A DNA stretch of 64,000 nucleotides from an uncultured Alphaproteobacteria bacterium. Lineage in GTDB: Bacteria; Pseudomonadota; Alphaproteobacteria; Micropepsales; Micropepsaceae. Made by a program: the position numbers and the translations under genes. Positions 44,414 through 54,062 of the stretch are shown here, in pieces. The DNA is taken from contig CADEFU010000002.1 in assembly GCA_902826695.1 (NCBI GenBank), positions 124,001-188,000 on the forward strand, written 5' to 3'. Numbering within the stretch: position 1 is the stretch's first letter; each line of letters opens with the position of its first letter. The notes beneath the pieces were generated by a model. That model made no database searches. It was not told the origin of the DNA and was given only the letters and a program-made list of their open reading frames with translations.

Positions 44414-45475
44414 CTAGCCCACATCCGTGCCGATAGCGGCGGCCACGCTGCCGAATTGCTCGCGTTCCAAGAGGGTCAGCAGTTCGCGCTTTATGCGTGT
44501 GATCAAGCCAGGGCCTTCGTAGGTGAGGGCCGTGTAGAGTTGCACGAGGGTGGCACCGGCTTTGATCTTTGCTAAGGCGTCCGCTCCAGAGGAGACGCCG
44601 CCTACGCCGATCAATGTGAGCTTGCCTTGCGTGAGGCGGTGGATGGTTCGCAATACTGCGGTCGAGCGCACGAACAGCGGTGCGCCGGAGAGGCCGCCGC
44701 TTTCATTGGCGTTGCGGTTCTTCAGGCTCGAGGGGCGGGCGATCGTCGTGTTCGAGATGATGAGGCCGTCGAGGTTGAACGCGAGCGCAAGGTTGGCGAT
44801 GTCGGCGCAGGTGTGATCGTCGAGGTCGGGCGCGATCTTTACAAGCAGCGGAACTTTGCGCGGGAGTTTGGCCCGGGCTTCCCCCAATGCGGTGAGCAGC
44901 GCTTGCAGCTCAGATTTGTTTTGCAGGCCGCGCAGGCCGGGCGTGTTGGGCGAAGAGATGTTAACGGTGACATAGTTCGCGAGGGGGCCCAGTTCCTTTA
45001 GGCCAGTGACATAATCGGCAACACGATCGGCCGCGTCTTTGTTTGCGCCGATGTTGATACCGCGGATTCCTGGGCGCCCTTGCAGTCTCAACAGACGCTC
45101 GCGTGCTGCTTCAAGACCTTGGTTGTTGAACCCTAAGCGGTTGATAACTGCGCGATCTTCGCGCAATCGGAAGATGCGGGGCTTAGGATTTCCTTCTTGT
45201 GCGCGAGGTGTGACCGTGCCCGCCTCAACAAAACCAAAGCCAAATCCCAACATTGCTTCGGTTGCAGCTGCGTTCTTATCAAACCCTGCGGCTAGTCCGA
45301 TTGGGTTGGGGAAATCCAAACCGAGCGCTTGTACACTCAGACGTGGATCATCAGGCTCCGGTGTGAGTTGATCGAAGCGACTCAACACCTTGATCGTGAG
45401 TGTGTGCGCGAACTCCGGATCGAGGCGCGTGGCGAGCGGGAGCCCAAGGGTTGAAAGCGTGCGAAGGAGGATCAT
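44414..45475 (-). CDS. pyrD: Dihydroorotate dehydrogenase (quinone), class 2
   Basis: 353 residues. Family blocks are FPNPIGLAAGFDKNA, GFGFVEAGTVTP, RVINRLGFNNQGL-type AVINRLGFNNQGL, NISSPNTPGLRGLQ (with the catalytic Ser of class 2 enzymes), VKIAPDL and SNTT. The N-terminal hydrophobic helices mark the membrane-associated quinone-dependent class. It oxidises dihydroorotate to orotate in pyrimidine synthesis and feeds electrons to ubiquinone. It is a single gene divergent from the HTH-S24 regulator. Confidence 0.95.
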   Translation of the reverse strand: MILLRTLSTLGLPLATRLDPEFAHTLTIKVLSRFDQLTPEPDDPRLSVQALGLDFPNPIGLAAGFDKNAAATEAMLGFGFGFVEAGTVTPRAQEGNPKPRIFRLREDRAVINRLGFNNQGLEAARERLLRLQGRPGIRGINIGANKDAADRVADYVTGLKELGPLANYVTVNISSPNTPGLRGLQNKSELQALLTALGEARAKLPRKVPLLVKIAPDLDDHTCADIANLALAFNLDGLIISNTTIARPSSLKNRNANESGGLSGAPLFVRSTAVLRTIHRLTQGKLTLIGVGGVSSGADALAKIKAGATLVQLYTALTYEGPGLITRIKRELLTLLEREQFGSVAAAIGTDVG

Positions 45476-45572
45476 CGGTATGGGGTTTGAATCATCGACG
45501 GCGGCGCCGTTGTAAGCCCAAGCGCGGCGTTCGCAAAGATAGAGTTCCTCGAGAGTTCATTCGGTTACGGTG

Positions 45573-46202
45573 ATGTTGTCGCACAAGAAAATTTGGAGTG
45601 CCATTGACGCATTGGCTGCGCGCCGCGGGCATTCGGCTTCGGGCCTCGCCAAGGCTGCCGGGCTTGATCCGACCACTTTCAACAAGAGCAAGCGGTTAGG
45701 CCCGGAGGGGCGGCTTCGGTGGCCGTCGACGGAGAGCCTGTCGCGCATTCTGACGGCGACGGGAGCGACACTCGACGAGTTCGTCGAGCTAACGGCGCGC
45801 GGAAACGCGCGTGCGGCACAGCAGTCGTTGCCATTTCTGAAGCTGAAGGATGCCACGAAGAAGAAGGTGTTCGACGGCGAGGGGCGCCCTGTTTCCAAGG
45901 CGTGGGGGAAGATTGCGTTTCCTGACCTCGCCGATCCGGCGGCGTTTGCGCTTGAGATTACGAACGACGGGGCAGCGCCCTCGTTTCACATCGGGGATGT
46001 TGTCGTCGTTTCCCCGGCGGCGAAGGTGAAGCGCGGCAATTGCGTGGTGGTGAAAAGCAAGGATGGATGCTCGGTGTTGCGTTTTGTCAGGCAAAACGCA
46101 AAGCGCGTTGAGTTGAAGTCGCTCAATCCCGATTTGCCAGATCGCGTGGTCAATCGATCGGACGTGCACTGGATCGCCCGGATCGTTTGGGCGCGGTGCT
46201 AG
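45573..46202 (+). CDS. HTH transcriptional regulator with S24 (LexA/CI-type) C-domain
   Basis: 209 residues from the ATG at 45573; a GTG three bases earlier is possible. The N-terminal XRE-like helix-turn-helix (about 5-70) reads SASGLAKAAGLDPTTFNKSKR. The C-terminal S24 fold (about 115-205) has the candidate nucleophile Ser137 in APSFHIGD. Aligning CSVLRFVRQ with LexA's VTVKRLKK places Leu169 where the catalytic Lys should be. If that is right, the protein cannot self-cleave and is a stable repressor or sensor. There are no phage genes nearby, so it looks chromosomal. Targets are unknown. Confidence 0.82.
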   Translation: MLSHKKIWSAIDALAARRGHSASGLAKAAGLDPTTFNKSKRLGPEGRLRWPSTESLSRILTATGATLDEFVELTARGNARAAQQSLPFLKLKDATKKKVFDGEGRPVSKAWGKIAFPDLADPAAFALEITNDGAAPSFHIGDVVVVSPAAKVKRGNCVVVKSKDGCSVLRFVRQNAKRVELKSLNPDLPDRVVNRSDVHWIARIVWARC

Positions 46203-46206
46203 CGAC

Positions 46207-46980
46207 TCAAGGCGGATAGCCCTGGAACTTGCGGACCACGGTCCGGATCTCTTTGTTGGAACCGGTGTCGAGAAGCGCTGAGAGTTCGCGGGCGCGTTTG
46301 CGCGTAAACCGGTTTAGGGCGTCCGCGCGCAGGTCTTTTTCGCCGGCGGCTAGCGCTGCGGCGGCTTCAGCGCGAAAGTCATCCACATCGAGCGCGAGGA
46401 TCGTGAGCGCGAAGTGGAAGTGAAGCAGTAGATTTCTGGGATCGCTTGCGAGGGCGTCGCGAAAGTCTTTGAGGCCGCGGGTGCGGCCGGCCCCGTAGGT
46501 CACGTCGGCGAGAACGGGGCCTGCACGGTGGACGATCTCGAGGTTCCAGGCGCCGCGCGCAGCCAAGCCCCAAGCATTGTGCGGCGCGAGTTCAAGGGCT
46601 TTGTCGATCGCGGCGCGGCCCTTCTCCGGCAGTTGTTCCTCTTTGGCTTCCATCAACGGAATCAAGCGGCCGCGAAAGCCGAGCGCTAACGCGAACTGGA
46701 TATAGCCTTCCGCGCGTTTCGGGTCGCGGTCGATTGCGGTTTGCGCGATGACTTCGGCTGATTTTAGGCAAGGTTGGCAGAACGGACCGTCGCGCATAAT
46801 CGCGTCGGCGATGCGGGCGCGGGCAGCGAAGGCGAGTGCCTCGGCCGAACCGTCCGCCTCAGCGAACGTGGCGGCGTCGATGAATTTTCCGGCGTTGTAG
46901 GCGCTTTCCGCTTTTGGCGGAATGCCGGCGAGCGCGGCGCCCGCGAGCGCGATCCATAGGGCGGTGACGCACAACTTCAT
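46207..46980 (-). CDS. Periplasmic TPR-like protein
   Basis: 257 residues from the ATG at 46980. The signal peptide is about 1-18 (ALAGAALAG). The rest is helical with tetratricopeptide-like pairs: ESAYNAGKFIDAATFAE, AIDRDPKRAEGYIQFALALGFRG, ALELAPHNAWGLAARGAWNLEI and ALASDPRNLLLHFHFALTILAL. A CQPC motif near residue 68 may form a disulfide. The reading frame stays open much further upstream, antisense to nothing functional, but the signal peptide fixes the start. It follows lysK by 32 nt on the same strand. Function unknown. Confidence 0.75.
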   Translation of the reverse strand: MKLCVTALWIALAGAALAGIPPKAESAYNAGKFIDAATFAEADGSAEALAFAARARIADAIMRDGPFCQPCLKSAEVIAQTAIDRDPKRAEGYIQFALALGFRGRLIPLMEAKEEQLPEKGRAAIDKALELAPHNAWGLAARGAWNLEIVHRAGPVLADVTYGAGRTRGLKDFRDALASDPRNLLLHFHFALTILALDVDDFRAEAAAALAAGEKDLRADALNRFTRKRARELSALLDTGSNKEIRTVVRKFQGYPP

Positions 46981-47012
46981 CCGGCCGACACTACGCACGT
47001 TTGCGCGCCGTG

Positions 47013-48602
47013 TCAGGCCATGAATTTGCCGGCGAGACCGTCGCGAATGAGCTTTGCAGTGTTCGTCACACCGTACAGTGCCGCGAAAGAACCGAAGCGC
47101 GGGCCTTGGTCTTGGCCGAACAAAATTTCGTAGAGCGCCTTGAACCAATCGCGCAATGGGTCGAACTGGTGCTTCTTGCCGATCTCGTAAACCTGGAACT
47201 GCGCCGCTTCGCCGTCGGCGGCGTCGCCGAGCTTGTCGAAGGCGGCGGCCAGTTCTTCCATCGCAGCACGCTCCTTGTCGGTCGGCGCGCGATACTTCTT
47301 CTTTGGGTGGACGAAATCCTGGTAGTAGCGGATCGCATAGCCGACCAAGCGCTCGAGCGAAGGGTTGTCCTTTGGGTTCGCTTGCGGCGCGTATTGGCGA
47401 ATGAAGCCCCAGAGGATTTCCGGCGTCGAGGCGCTCGAGGCTGAGACGAGGTTGAGCAACAGCGCGAACGGGACGGGCCAGGGTTCCTGCGGCGGGTTGC
47501 CGGCATGGATGTGCCACACCGGGTTTTCGAAACGCTCGGCTTCAGTCTGGCTCTGATACTTGTCGAGGTGCGCAACGTAATCGTCGACCTCTTTCGGGAT
47601 GGCGTCGAAGTAGAGGCGCTTGGCGGTCCGCGGCTTGTTGTACATGAAGAGCGCAAGGCTTTCGGGCGCCGAATAGGTCAACCATTGCTCGACGGCGATG
47701 CCGTTGCCCTTCGTTTTCGAAATTTTCTCGCCGTTTTCGTCAAGGAACAATTCGAAGACGTAGTTGACCGGCGGCTCGGCACCGAGCGCCTTGCAGATTT
47801 TCGCGTAGAGCGGCTGGTTCGGCAGATGATCCTTGCCGAACATTTCGTAGTCGATGCCCAGGGCTGCCCAGCGCATGCCGAAATCGGGCTTCCACTGCAT
47901 TTTGGCGCGGCCGCCGGTGACGGTTTGCGTGATTTCTTCGCCGTCCTCGTCGTCGAAGGTGATCGTGCCGGCCGCCGCGTCATGGCGCTTAAGCGGCACG
48001 TAGAGGACGCGGCCGGTCTTGGGCGAGATCGGCAGGAACGGGCTATAGGTGCGACGGCGCTCTTCGCCCAGGGTGGGCAGCATGATCGCCATGATCTGGT
48101 CGTAGACCTGCAGCGCCTTGAGCAGCGTCGCGTCGAATTTTCCCGACTTGTAGGCATCGGTCGCGGACATGAATTCATATTCGAAGCCAAAGCCGTCCAA
48201 GAACGAGCGCAGCATGGCGTTGTTGTGATGCGCGAAGCTCTCGTACTTCTCAAACGGGTCGGGGACCGACGTCAGCGGCTTTTGCAGATGCTCGTGCAGC
48301 ATCGCCTGGTTCGGAAGATTTTCAGGAATCTTCCGCATGCCGTCCATGTCGTCGGAGAACGAGATCAGACGCGTCGGCTTGTCGGACAATTCCTGGAACG
48401 CGCGCCGCACCCAGCTTGTGCGCGCCACTTCGCCAAACGTGCCGATATGCGGCAGGCCCGACGGGCCGTAGCCGGTTTCGAACAGCACATAGGGTTTCGT
48501 CTTGCCCGCGGCCTCGTCGCGTTTCACGCGCTCAAGCAACTTGCGCGCTTCTTCGAAGGGCCAGGCCTTGGCGGCCATTGCTAGGTCACGGCGATTGGAC
48601 AT
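47013..48602 (-). CDS. lysK: Class I lysyl-tRNA synthetase
   Basis: 529 residues. The class I signatures are [12 protein letters not shown] (HIGH-type) and KISKTKGNG (KMSKS-type). This is the archaeal-type LysRS found in many alphaproteobacteria instead of class II LysS. It charges tRNA-Lys in the cytoplasm. No class II lysS is seen in the window. ATG at 48602; an internal ATG at 48578 is a possible alternative. It is divergent from the helicase operon across 73 nt. Confidence 0.95.
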   Translation of the reverse strand: MSNRRDLAMAAKAWPFEEARKLLERVKRDEAAGKTKPYVLFETGYGPSGLPHIGTFGEVARTSWVRRAFQELSDKPTRLISFSDDMDGMRKIPENLPNQAMLHEHLQKPLTSVPDPFEKYESFAHHNNAMLRSFLDGFGFEYEFMSATDAYKSGKFDATLLKALQVYDQIMAIMLPTLGEERRRTYSPFLPISPKTGRVLYVPLKRHDAAAGTITFDDEDGEEITQTVTGGRAKMQWKPDFGMRWAALGIDYEMFGKDHLPNQPLYAKICKALGAEPPVNYVFELFLDENGEKISKTKGNGIAVEQWLTYSAPESLALFMYNKPRTAKRLYFDAIPKEVDDYVAHLDKYQSQTEAERFENPVWHIHAGNPPQEPWPVPFALLLNLVSASSASTPEILWGFIRQYAPQANPKDNPSLERLVGYAIRYYQDFVHPKKKYRAPTDKERAAMEELAAAFDKLGDAADGEAAQFQVYEIGKKHQFDPLRDWFKALYEILFGQDQGPRFGSFAALYGVTNTAKLIRDGLAGKFMA

Positions 48603-48675
48603 GTGTGTTTTGCGTTCGCGGAAATTGAGGGCAAGCCATATGGGGCGCTAGGTTCAGCGTCAACGGCGGGGCATA

Positions 48676-51468
48676 GTGCTCTCCATGGAATCGACGGTTG
48701 CAAACCCGCTTGATGCGATCCCGGCGCTTGTCGCGACGTTCCGCCGCGCGCTGATCGCGCATGGCGACGGGCGGTTCGAAGCCCCAAGTGCGGATGCGGC
48801 GCTGACCCAAGCGTCCGTGACGCCGCATTTGACGGCGCATACAGGGCTTACGTTGCAGCGGCTTGGGCGTGGGCGGGCTGAGCCGCGGGCGATGCACTAC
48901 GACGTGCTGGAGCTTTTCGCGTTCGTGCGGCCGGCGCAGCCGATTGCGCCGAGTGTGACGGCGCTCGCGCGGGCGTTGAAGCTAGAGCATCCGGCGAGTT
49001 TGCCGGAGCAGGCGGTGGCGCTTCGGCGGGCGGCGGAGATGTTGCTCGATGAGGCGGCGGCGATACCCGGGCGGCCGATGGCAGCGCGGGTTGCGGCGGC
49101 TATGGGGCTGTCGCGCTGGGCATGGGCGCCGCTGTTGTTGGCGCGAATGGATCCGGAGGGCCGGGCGAAGGCATCGCCTCGGATGGATACGTGGCGCGAG
49201 TTGCCGGAGTGGGACGACGCGCCGCCTCAGGGTCAGCCCGGGAGCATGCCGATCTCGCCGGAGGAGGCGCGCGCGCACTTGAGCGCGATCGTGGGGTCGG
49301 GGGCCGAGACGCGCAAGACACAGTCGGACTACGCGGCGCTTGCGGCGCAGGCGTTCCGGCCGCGGTCGCAGGAAGGGGAGCCTTGCGTTGTGTTGGCGGA
49401 GGCGGGAACAGGGTTGGGTAAGACCGCCGGCTACCTCGCGCCGGCGACGCTGTGGGCCGAACGGAACGATGGCACCGTTTGGATTTCGACTTACACCAAA
49501 AATCTGCAGCGCCAGATCGCGCAGGAGTTGGTGCGCGTTTATCCGGATGAGGCCGAGCGCGCGGAAAAGGTCACCGTGCGCAAGGGGCGTGAGAACTACG
49601 TCTGCTTGCTGAACTTCGAAGAGGCTGCCGAGCGGCTGCCGGTGTTGGTCGAGCGCGAGACGGTTGCGATTGGGTTGGTTGCGCGGTGGCTGACGGCGAC
49701 GAAGAACGGTGACCTGCAGGGCGGTGATTTTCCGGCGTGGGCGTGGCCGCATCCAGGGTTCTCGAACGCGCTGACCGACCGGCATGGCGAGTGCATCTAT
49801 GCGGCTTGTCCGCATTACCGGCGCTGCTTCTTGGAGCGGACGGTGCGCAAGACGCGGTCGAGTCGCGTCGTGGTCGCCAATCATGCGCTGACCATGGTGG
49901 AGGCTGCGCGCAACGCGGCGCTGGCAGATCTCGATCCGGAAGAGCGTTCCGTGCCGCCCCTCAGGTATGTGTTCGACGAGGGGCACCACATCTTCGACGC
50001 GGCGGACAGCTTCTTTGCGATCCATATCACCGGGTGGGAGGGCGCGGAGTTGCGGCGTTGGCTGCGCGGAGCCGAGGGGCGGAGTGCGCGGCGTGGGCGC
50101 GGCTTGGTCGAGCGATTGACGCCAGTGTTCGAGGCGGAGCCGCAAGAGATCGATCGGCTGCAAGAGGTGGCGCAGTTGGCGCTGGCGTTGCCGGGGGATG
50201 GCTGGCTCAGCCGAGTCGCGAACGAGGCGCCGCGCGGGCAGATGGAGCGGTTCCTAAGCGCAGTGCGTACACAAGTGCGTGCGCGGTCGGAGGATGTTGG
50301 GTCGCCCTACGGGCTTGAATGCGAGGTGGCGCCGGCGACGCCGTTGCTGCTCGACACGGCACGAGATTTGACCGAAGCGCTGAAAGCACTGGTGCATCCG
50401 TTGAACGAGATCGCGAAGACGTTGCGCGAGATGTTGCGTGCGGATGGCGGGGATCAGATTGGGCAGCATCGCCTGCGTGCGGAGGCAGCTCTGCGCGGGA
50501 TCGAGCGGCGGGCGAAGTTGTTGCTCCCCAACTGGGTGTTGGCGTTGAGCGGGGTGGGGGAGATTCCGCCGGCCGGCTACGTCGATTGGTTGGGTGTTCA
50601 GCGCTTCGATGGTCGTGACACGGACATCGGCTTCTACCGGCACTCGATAGATCCCACCGTGGCGTTTGCGGCAGAGGTGTTGGAGCCGTCGCATGGGGCG
50701 TTCATCACGTCGGCGACGTTGCGCGATCGGCCGCCTGAGGAAGAAGAAGGCGCTGATGGGTGGCGATCGGCGGAGGTTCGCACGGGAGCCGGTCACTTGG
50801 TGACGCCGCCGATGCGGGCGGCGTTCGCGTCACCGTTCGACTATGCGCGACAGACGCGGGTGCTGGTCGTTCGCGATCTCAATCGGGATATGGACTTGCT
50901 CGCCAGCGCCTACCGCGACTTGTTTGTGGCGGCCGGCGGCGGAGCTCTTGGGCTGTTCACGTCGATCCGGTCGTTAAAGCATGTGTATCAGTCGATTGCA
51001 GGTCCGTTGAGCGCACAGGGGTTGCCGCTATATGCGCAGCATATGGACGGGCTCGATACCGGGTCGCTCGTCGATTTGTTCCGCGAAGACGAGGATTCGA
51101 GTTTGCTCGGAACTGACGCATTGCGCGACGGCGTCGATGTGCCGGGGCGGTCGCTTCGGCTTGTCGTTTTCGAGCGGGTGCCTTGGCCGCGGCCGGACAT
51201 TTTGCACAAAGCGCGGCGCGGGGCATTTGGCAAAGGCTATGACGATCAATTGACGCGCCTTCGGCTTGCGCAAGGGTTTGGGCGCTTGATCCGGCGTGCG
51301 TCCGATCGCGGCGTGTTCGTGTTGCTGGATGCGCGCACGCCGAGCAGGTTGCTCTCAGGGCTGCCGCCGGGCGTGGAAGTTGAGCGCGTGGGAATCGCAG
51401 ACGCCATTGCTGCTGTTAAGGACTTTCTCCACGCCCCCGGGCTTGCCGACCCGCGGCCGCGCCAATAA
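48676..51468 (+). CDS. DinG/XPD-like ATP-dependent helicase
   Basis: 930 residues from a GTG at 48676 close behind GGCGGGG; an ATG at 48685 is an alternative. Walker A is EAGTGLGKT (242-250) and Walker B is DEGHH (434-438). Four cysteines (310, 373, 378, 384) lie where the DinG/XPD [4Fe-4S] cluster sits. Later helicase motifs include ATLRD, DGVDVPGRSLRLVVFERVPWP and RLAQGFGRLIRR. The family unwinds DNA 5'-3' and clears R-loops or damaged structures. An N-terminal extension of about 200 residues has no recognised domain. It is the first gene of a five-gene plus-strand unit. Confidence 0.9.
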   Translation: MLSMESTVANPLDAIPALVATFRRALIAHGDGRFEAPSADAALTQASVTPHLTAHTGLTLQRLGRGRAEPRAMHYDVLELFAFVRPAQPIAPSVTALARALKLEHPASLPEQAVALRRAAEMLLDEAAAIPGRPMAARVAAAMGLSRWAWAPLLLARMDPEGRAKASPRMDTWRELPEWDDAPPQGQPGSMPISPEEARAHLSAIVGSGAETRKTQSDYAALAAQAFRPRSQEGEPCVVLAEAGTGLGKTAGYLAPATLWAERNDGTVWISTYTKNLQRQIAQELVRVYPDEAERAEKVTVRKGRENYVCLLNFEEAAERLPVLVERETVAIGLVARWLTATKNGDLQGGDFPAWAWPHPGFSNALTDRHGECIYAACPHYRRCFLERTVRKTRSSRVVVANHALTMVEAARNAALADLDPEERSVPPLRYVFDEGHHIFDAADSFFAIHITGWEGAELRRWLRGAEGRSARRGRGLVERLTPVFEAEPQEIDRLQEVAQLALALPGDGWLSRVANEAPRGQMERFLSAVRTQVRARSEDVGSPYGLECEVAPATPLLLDTARDLTEALKALVHPLNEIAKTLREMLRADGGDQIGQHRLRAEAALRGIERRAKLLLPNWVLALSGVGEIPPAGYVDWLGVQRFDGRDTDIGFYRHSIDPTVAFAAEVLEPSHGAFITSATLRDRPPEEEEGADGWRSAEVRTGAGHLVTPPMRAAFASPFDYARQTRVLVVRDLNRDMDLLASAYRDLFVAAGGGALGLFTSIRSLKHVYQSIAGPLSAQGLPLYAQHMDGLDTGSLVDLFREDEDSSLLGTDALRDGVDVPGRSLRLVVFERVPWPRPDILHKARRGAFGKGYDDQLTRLRLAQGFGRLIRRASDRGVFVLLDARTPSRLLSGLPPGVEVERVGIADAIAAVKDFLHAPGLADPRPRQ

Positions 51469-51501
51469 GGTCGGCCGCGAATTTCGAGGTAAGGGGCTTT
51501 A

Positions 51502-51921
51502 ATGACGGCGACGCTCAATCCGCATTCGGCGTTGATCTATGTGATGGTCGTGGTGTCGGCGGCCGATGCGCGCATGAGCGACGCGGAGCTGCACGCGATC
51601 GGCGACTCGGTGCGCCTGTTGCCTGCGTTTCGCGGGTTCAAAGACGACAAGATCATTCCGGTCGCGCGCGAGTGTGCGGCGATCCTGCAGGAGCGGGAGG
51701 GGCTCGATGCGATCATCGGCCTTGTGCGCGAGGCGCTGCCGCCTGCCTTGCGCGAGACCGCTTATGCGCTTGCGTTGGACGTCGCGTTGGCCGAAGCACC
51801 TGTGCTGCCTGAGGAAAACCGGGTGCTGCAACTGTTGCGCACAGGGCTTGAGATCGATCGGTTGGCGGCGGCGGCGCTCGAGAAGGCCGCAATCGTGCGG
51901 CACGCTAAGATTCCGGTCTGA
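51502..51921 (+). CDS. TerB-family protein
   Basis: 139 residues, all helical. The N-terminal ALIYVMVVVSAADARMSDAELHAI block, with its Asp residues, is the TerB tellurite-resistance/metal-binding signature, repeated in the second half (ETAYALALDVALAEAPVLPEENRVL). It is cytoplasmic or membrane-associated; family members bind metals. Without terC, terD or terE partners a tellurite role cannot be claimed. It starts 33 nt after the helicase, and its stop overlaps the desaturase ATG by one base (TGATG). Confidence 0.85.
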   Translation: MTATLNPHSALIYVMVVVSAADARMSDAELHAIGDSVRLLPAFRGFKDDKIIPVARECAAILQEREGLDAIIGLVREALPPALRETAYALALDVALAEAPVLPEENRVLQLLRTGLEIDRLAAAALEKAAIVRHAKIPV

Positions 51922-52730
51922 TGAGCAGCTCCGAAGAGGCGCTTCTTCGGCTCTCGATATTCGTCGGTGTGTTCGCCTTGCTGGCGGTGGCCGAGTCGTT
52001 GTGGCCGCGGCGGGACCTTGTATTCGGCCGCGTGCGGTGGCTGGCCAATGTCGGCTTGAGCGTGCTCAATACGGCGTTGTTGCGGCTGTCGTTTTTCGTG
52101 GTGCCCGGCCTTACGGTGCTTGCGGCGCATTATGTCGAGGGGTTGAGTTGGGGGCTGTTGCCTGCGGCGGGCGTAGCGGGGATTGCCGCGGCTGTGTTCG
52201 GGTTCGTCGTTCTCGATCTGGCGATCTATGGGCAGCATATCGCTTTCCATCATGTGCCGGCGTTCTGGCGGCTGCACCGGGTGCATCACGCGGATCCGGA
52301 CTTCGATGTGTCGACCGCGATCCGGTTTCACCCGATTGAGATCTTGCTCAGTCAGCTTTGGAAGATTGCGGTCGTGATCGTCGTTGGGGTTCCGGCGGCG
52401 GCGGTGTTGGCGTTCGAGATAGCGCTGAACGCCACGTCGATGTTCTCGCATGCGAATCTGCGGTTGCCGCGGCCGGTTGATGCGGCGTTGAGGCTTTTGG
52501 TCGTGACGCCAGATATGCACCGGGTGCATCACTCGATCGAAGTGGCGGAGACGAATTCGAATTTTGGGTTCAATCTTTCGCTTTGGGATCGCGTGTTCGG
52601 GACGTATCTTGCGCGCCCAAAGGGTGAGCAGGTTTCGATGCCGATCGGACTTTCGTCTTATCGCGGTGCGGAGGCGACGCGGTTGTTGTGGTTGTTGCGG
52701 CTTCCATTTGCGCGAGGACCCATCGCATGA
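51921..52730 (+). CDS. Sterol desaturase/fatty acid hydroxylase family protein
   Basis: 269 residues with four or so membrane helices. The iron-binding histidine clusters of the family are present: HHVPAFWRLHRVHHAD, HANLRL and MHRVHHSIE. It is a membrane diiron oxygenase that would hydroxylate or desaturate a lipid. Its substrate is unknown, since bacterial members act on sterols, hopanoids, carotenoids or fatty acids. Its start overlaps TerB and its stop overlaps the SixA-like gene by 4 nt, so it is tightly coupled in the operon. Confidence 0.87.
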   Translation: MSSSEEALLRLSIFVGVFALLAVAESLWPRRDLVFGRVRWLANVGLSVLNTALLRLSFFVVPGLTVLAAHYVEGLSWGLLPAAGVAGIAAAVFGFVVLDLAIYGQHIAFHHVPAFWRLHRVHHADPDFDVSTAIRFHPIEILLSQLWKIAVVIVVGVPAAAVLAFEIALNATSMFSHANLRLPRPVDAALRLLVVTPDMHRVHHSIEVAETNSNFGFNLSLWDRVFGTYLARPKGEQVSMPIGLSSYRGAEATRLLWLLRLPFARGPIA

Positions 52731-53248
52731 AGACGCTCTATATTTTGCGGCATGCGAAGTCGGATCAGGGTGATGGGTCGATGCGCGACCATGACCGGCC
52801 GCTGAACACGCGGGGACGCGAGGCTGCGCCGAAGATGGGCGCCTATCTGAAGGCGAAGGGATACAAGCCCGATCTGGTCTTGTGTTCGACGGCGCGGCGG
52901 ACGATCGAGACGTGCGATTTGATACGACCGTCGCTTGGCGACATTACGGTTGCGTTCGAGGCGGGGCTTTATCTGGCCGAGGCGCGCAGCATCATCGATC
53001 GGCTGCGGCGCTTGGACGATGGTGTCGGCGCGGCGATGGTCATTGGGCACAATCCGGGGCTGGAACAGCTTGCGGCTGGGCTCAGCGCTTCGCCGAAGAC
53101 CGAGGACGAAGAGCGTTTGCACCGGCGCATGCGCGAGAAGTTTTCGACATGTGCGCTGGCGGTGATCAAGTTTCCGGTCAAGACGTGGCGCGACGTGAAA
53201 CTGGGTGCGGGTGTGCTCGGCGACTTCATACGGCCGCGCGATCTTTAG
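52727..53248 (+). CDS. SixA-like histidine phosphatase
   Basis: 173 residues from the ATG in an ATGA overlap with the upstream stop. The phosphoglycerate-mutase fold has the LRHAKS catalytic motif (His8), DHDRPLNTRGREAA, STARRTIETCDLI and the second catalytic His in VIGHNPGLEQLA. This is the pattern of SixA phosphohistidine phosphatases. SixA acts on phosphotransfer proteins (NPr in E. coli); a substrate here is not evident. It is cytoplasmic. Confidence 0.87.
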   Translation: MKTLYILRHAKSDQGDGSMRDHDRPLNTRGREAAPKMGAYLKAKGYKPDLVLCSTARRTIETCDLIRPSLGDITVAFEAGLYLAEARSIIDRLRRLDDGVGAAMVIGHNPGLEQLAAGLSASPKTEDEERLHRRMREKFSTCALAVIKFPVKTWRDVKLGAGVLGDFIRPRDL

Positions 53249-53258
53249 GAGAGACTTC

Positions 53259-54062
53259 GTGGACGAAAGAATGACCGCGCTGGTAACCGGCGCGTCGGCC
53301 GGGATCGGCAAGGCGTTCGCCGATGTGTTTGGGAAGTATGGGTTCAATCTCATTTTGACGGCGCGGCGGGCGGACCGGCTTGAGGCAATCGCGACGGAGT
53401 TGAGTGCGAAGCATCGCGTGCAGGCACATACCGTTGCAGCCGACCTTGCCGATCCGGCGGCCGTGGCGCGGTTGGTCGGAGAGATCAAAGCGCGCGGACT
53501 TCGCGTCGATGCGCTGATCAACAACGCGGGTTTCGGCGTGCCGGGGGCCTATGCGAGTACGCCATGGGAGAAGCAGCGCGATTTTCTTCAGGTGCTGGTG
53601 ACGGCGCCGTGCGAACTCGCGCACCGTTTGTTGCCGGATATGATCGCGCGCAAACGCGGCTATGTGATCAATGTGGCGTCGCTTGCGGGTATTCTGCCGG
53701 GCACCGCCGGGGCGACACTCTATGGCGCGTCGAAGAGTTTCATGATCCAGTTTTCGCGCTCGCTTCACTTGGAGACCGAGAAGCACGGAATTCACGTGAC
53801 GGCAGTTTGTCCGGGGTTCACCTATAGCGAATTCCACGACGTCACCGGCACGCGCGAGCAGGTGTCGAAGATGCCGAAGTATATGTGGATGACGGCCGAG
53901 CAAGTGGCCGAAGAAGGCTATCAGGCCATGATGCGCAAGAAGGCGGTGCACGTGAACGGCACGGTGAACAAAGGCTTTGCGCTGTTGGCCAAGTATCTGC
54001 CGGACCAGTTGGGGCTCGCGATCATGCGCGCGCGGTCCAAGGACATTCGCGACGTTAAGTAG
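53259..54062 (+). CDS. Short-chain dehydrogenase/reductase
   Basis: 267 residues from a GTG at 53259, which has AGGAG at ideal spacing; the ATG at 53271 is 12 nt further. NAD(P)-binding TGASAGIG, the NNAG motif, Ser in VASLAG and YGASK (Tyr-x-x-x-Lys) make a complete SDR active site. The later block VCPGFTYSEFHDVTG resembles DltE/YdfG-like SDRs. Substrate unknown. It is the last gene of the helicase-TerB-desaturase-phosphatase unit, 10 nt downstream of the phosphatase. The gene and a lipid-modifying oxygenase together hint at lipid metabolism. Confidence 0.87.
   Translation: MDERMTALVTGASAGIGKAFADVFGKYGFNLILTARRADRLEAIATELSAKHRVQAHTVAADLADPAAVARLVGEIKARGLRVDALINNAGFGVPGAYASTPWEKQRDFLQVLVTAPCELAHRLLPDMIARKRGYVINVASLAGILPGTAGATLYGASKSFMIQFSRSLHLETEKHGIHVTAVCPGFTYSEFHDVTGTREQVSKMPKYMWMTAEQVAEEGYQAMMRKKAVHVNGTVNKGFALLAKYLPDQLGLAIMRARSKDIRDVK

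Noticed and set aside
45573-46202. Prophage repressor
   Set aside because: The HTH-S24 layout resembles CI, but no phage structural, integrase or lysis gene is nearby; neighbours are pyrD and a TPR protein.
46981-47517. Upstream extension of the TPR gene to give 436 residues
   Set aside because: The extension overlaps lysK in another frame, is Arg-rich, and would bury the clear signal peptide that begins at 46980.
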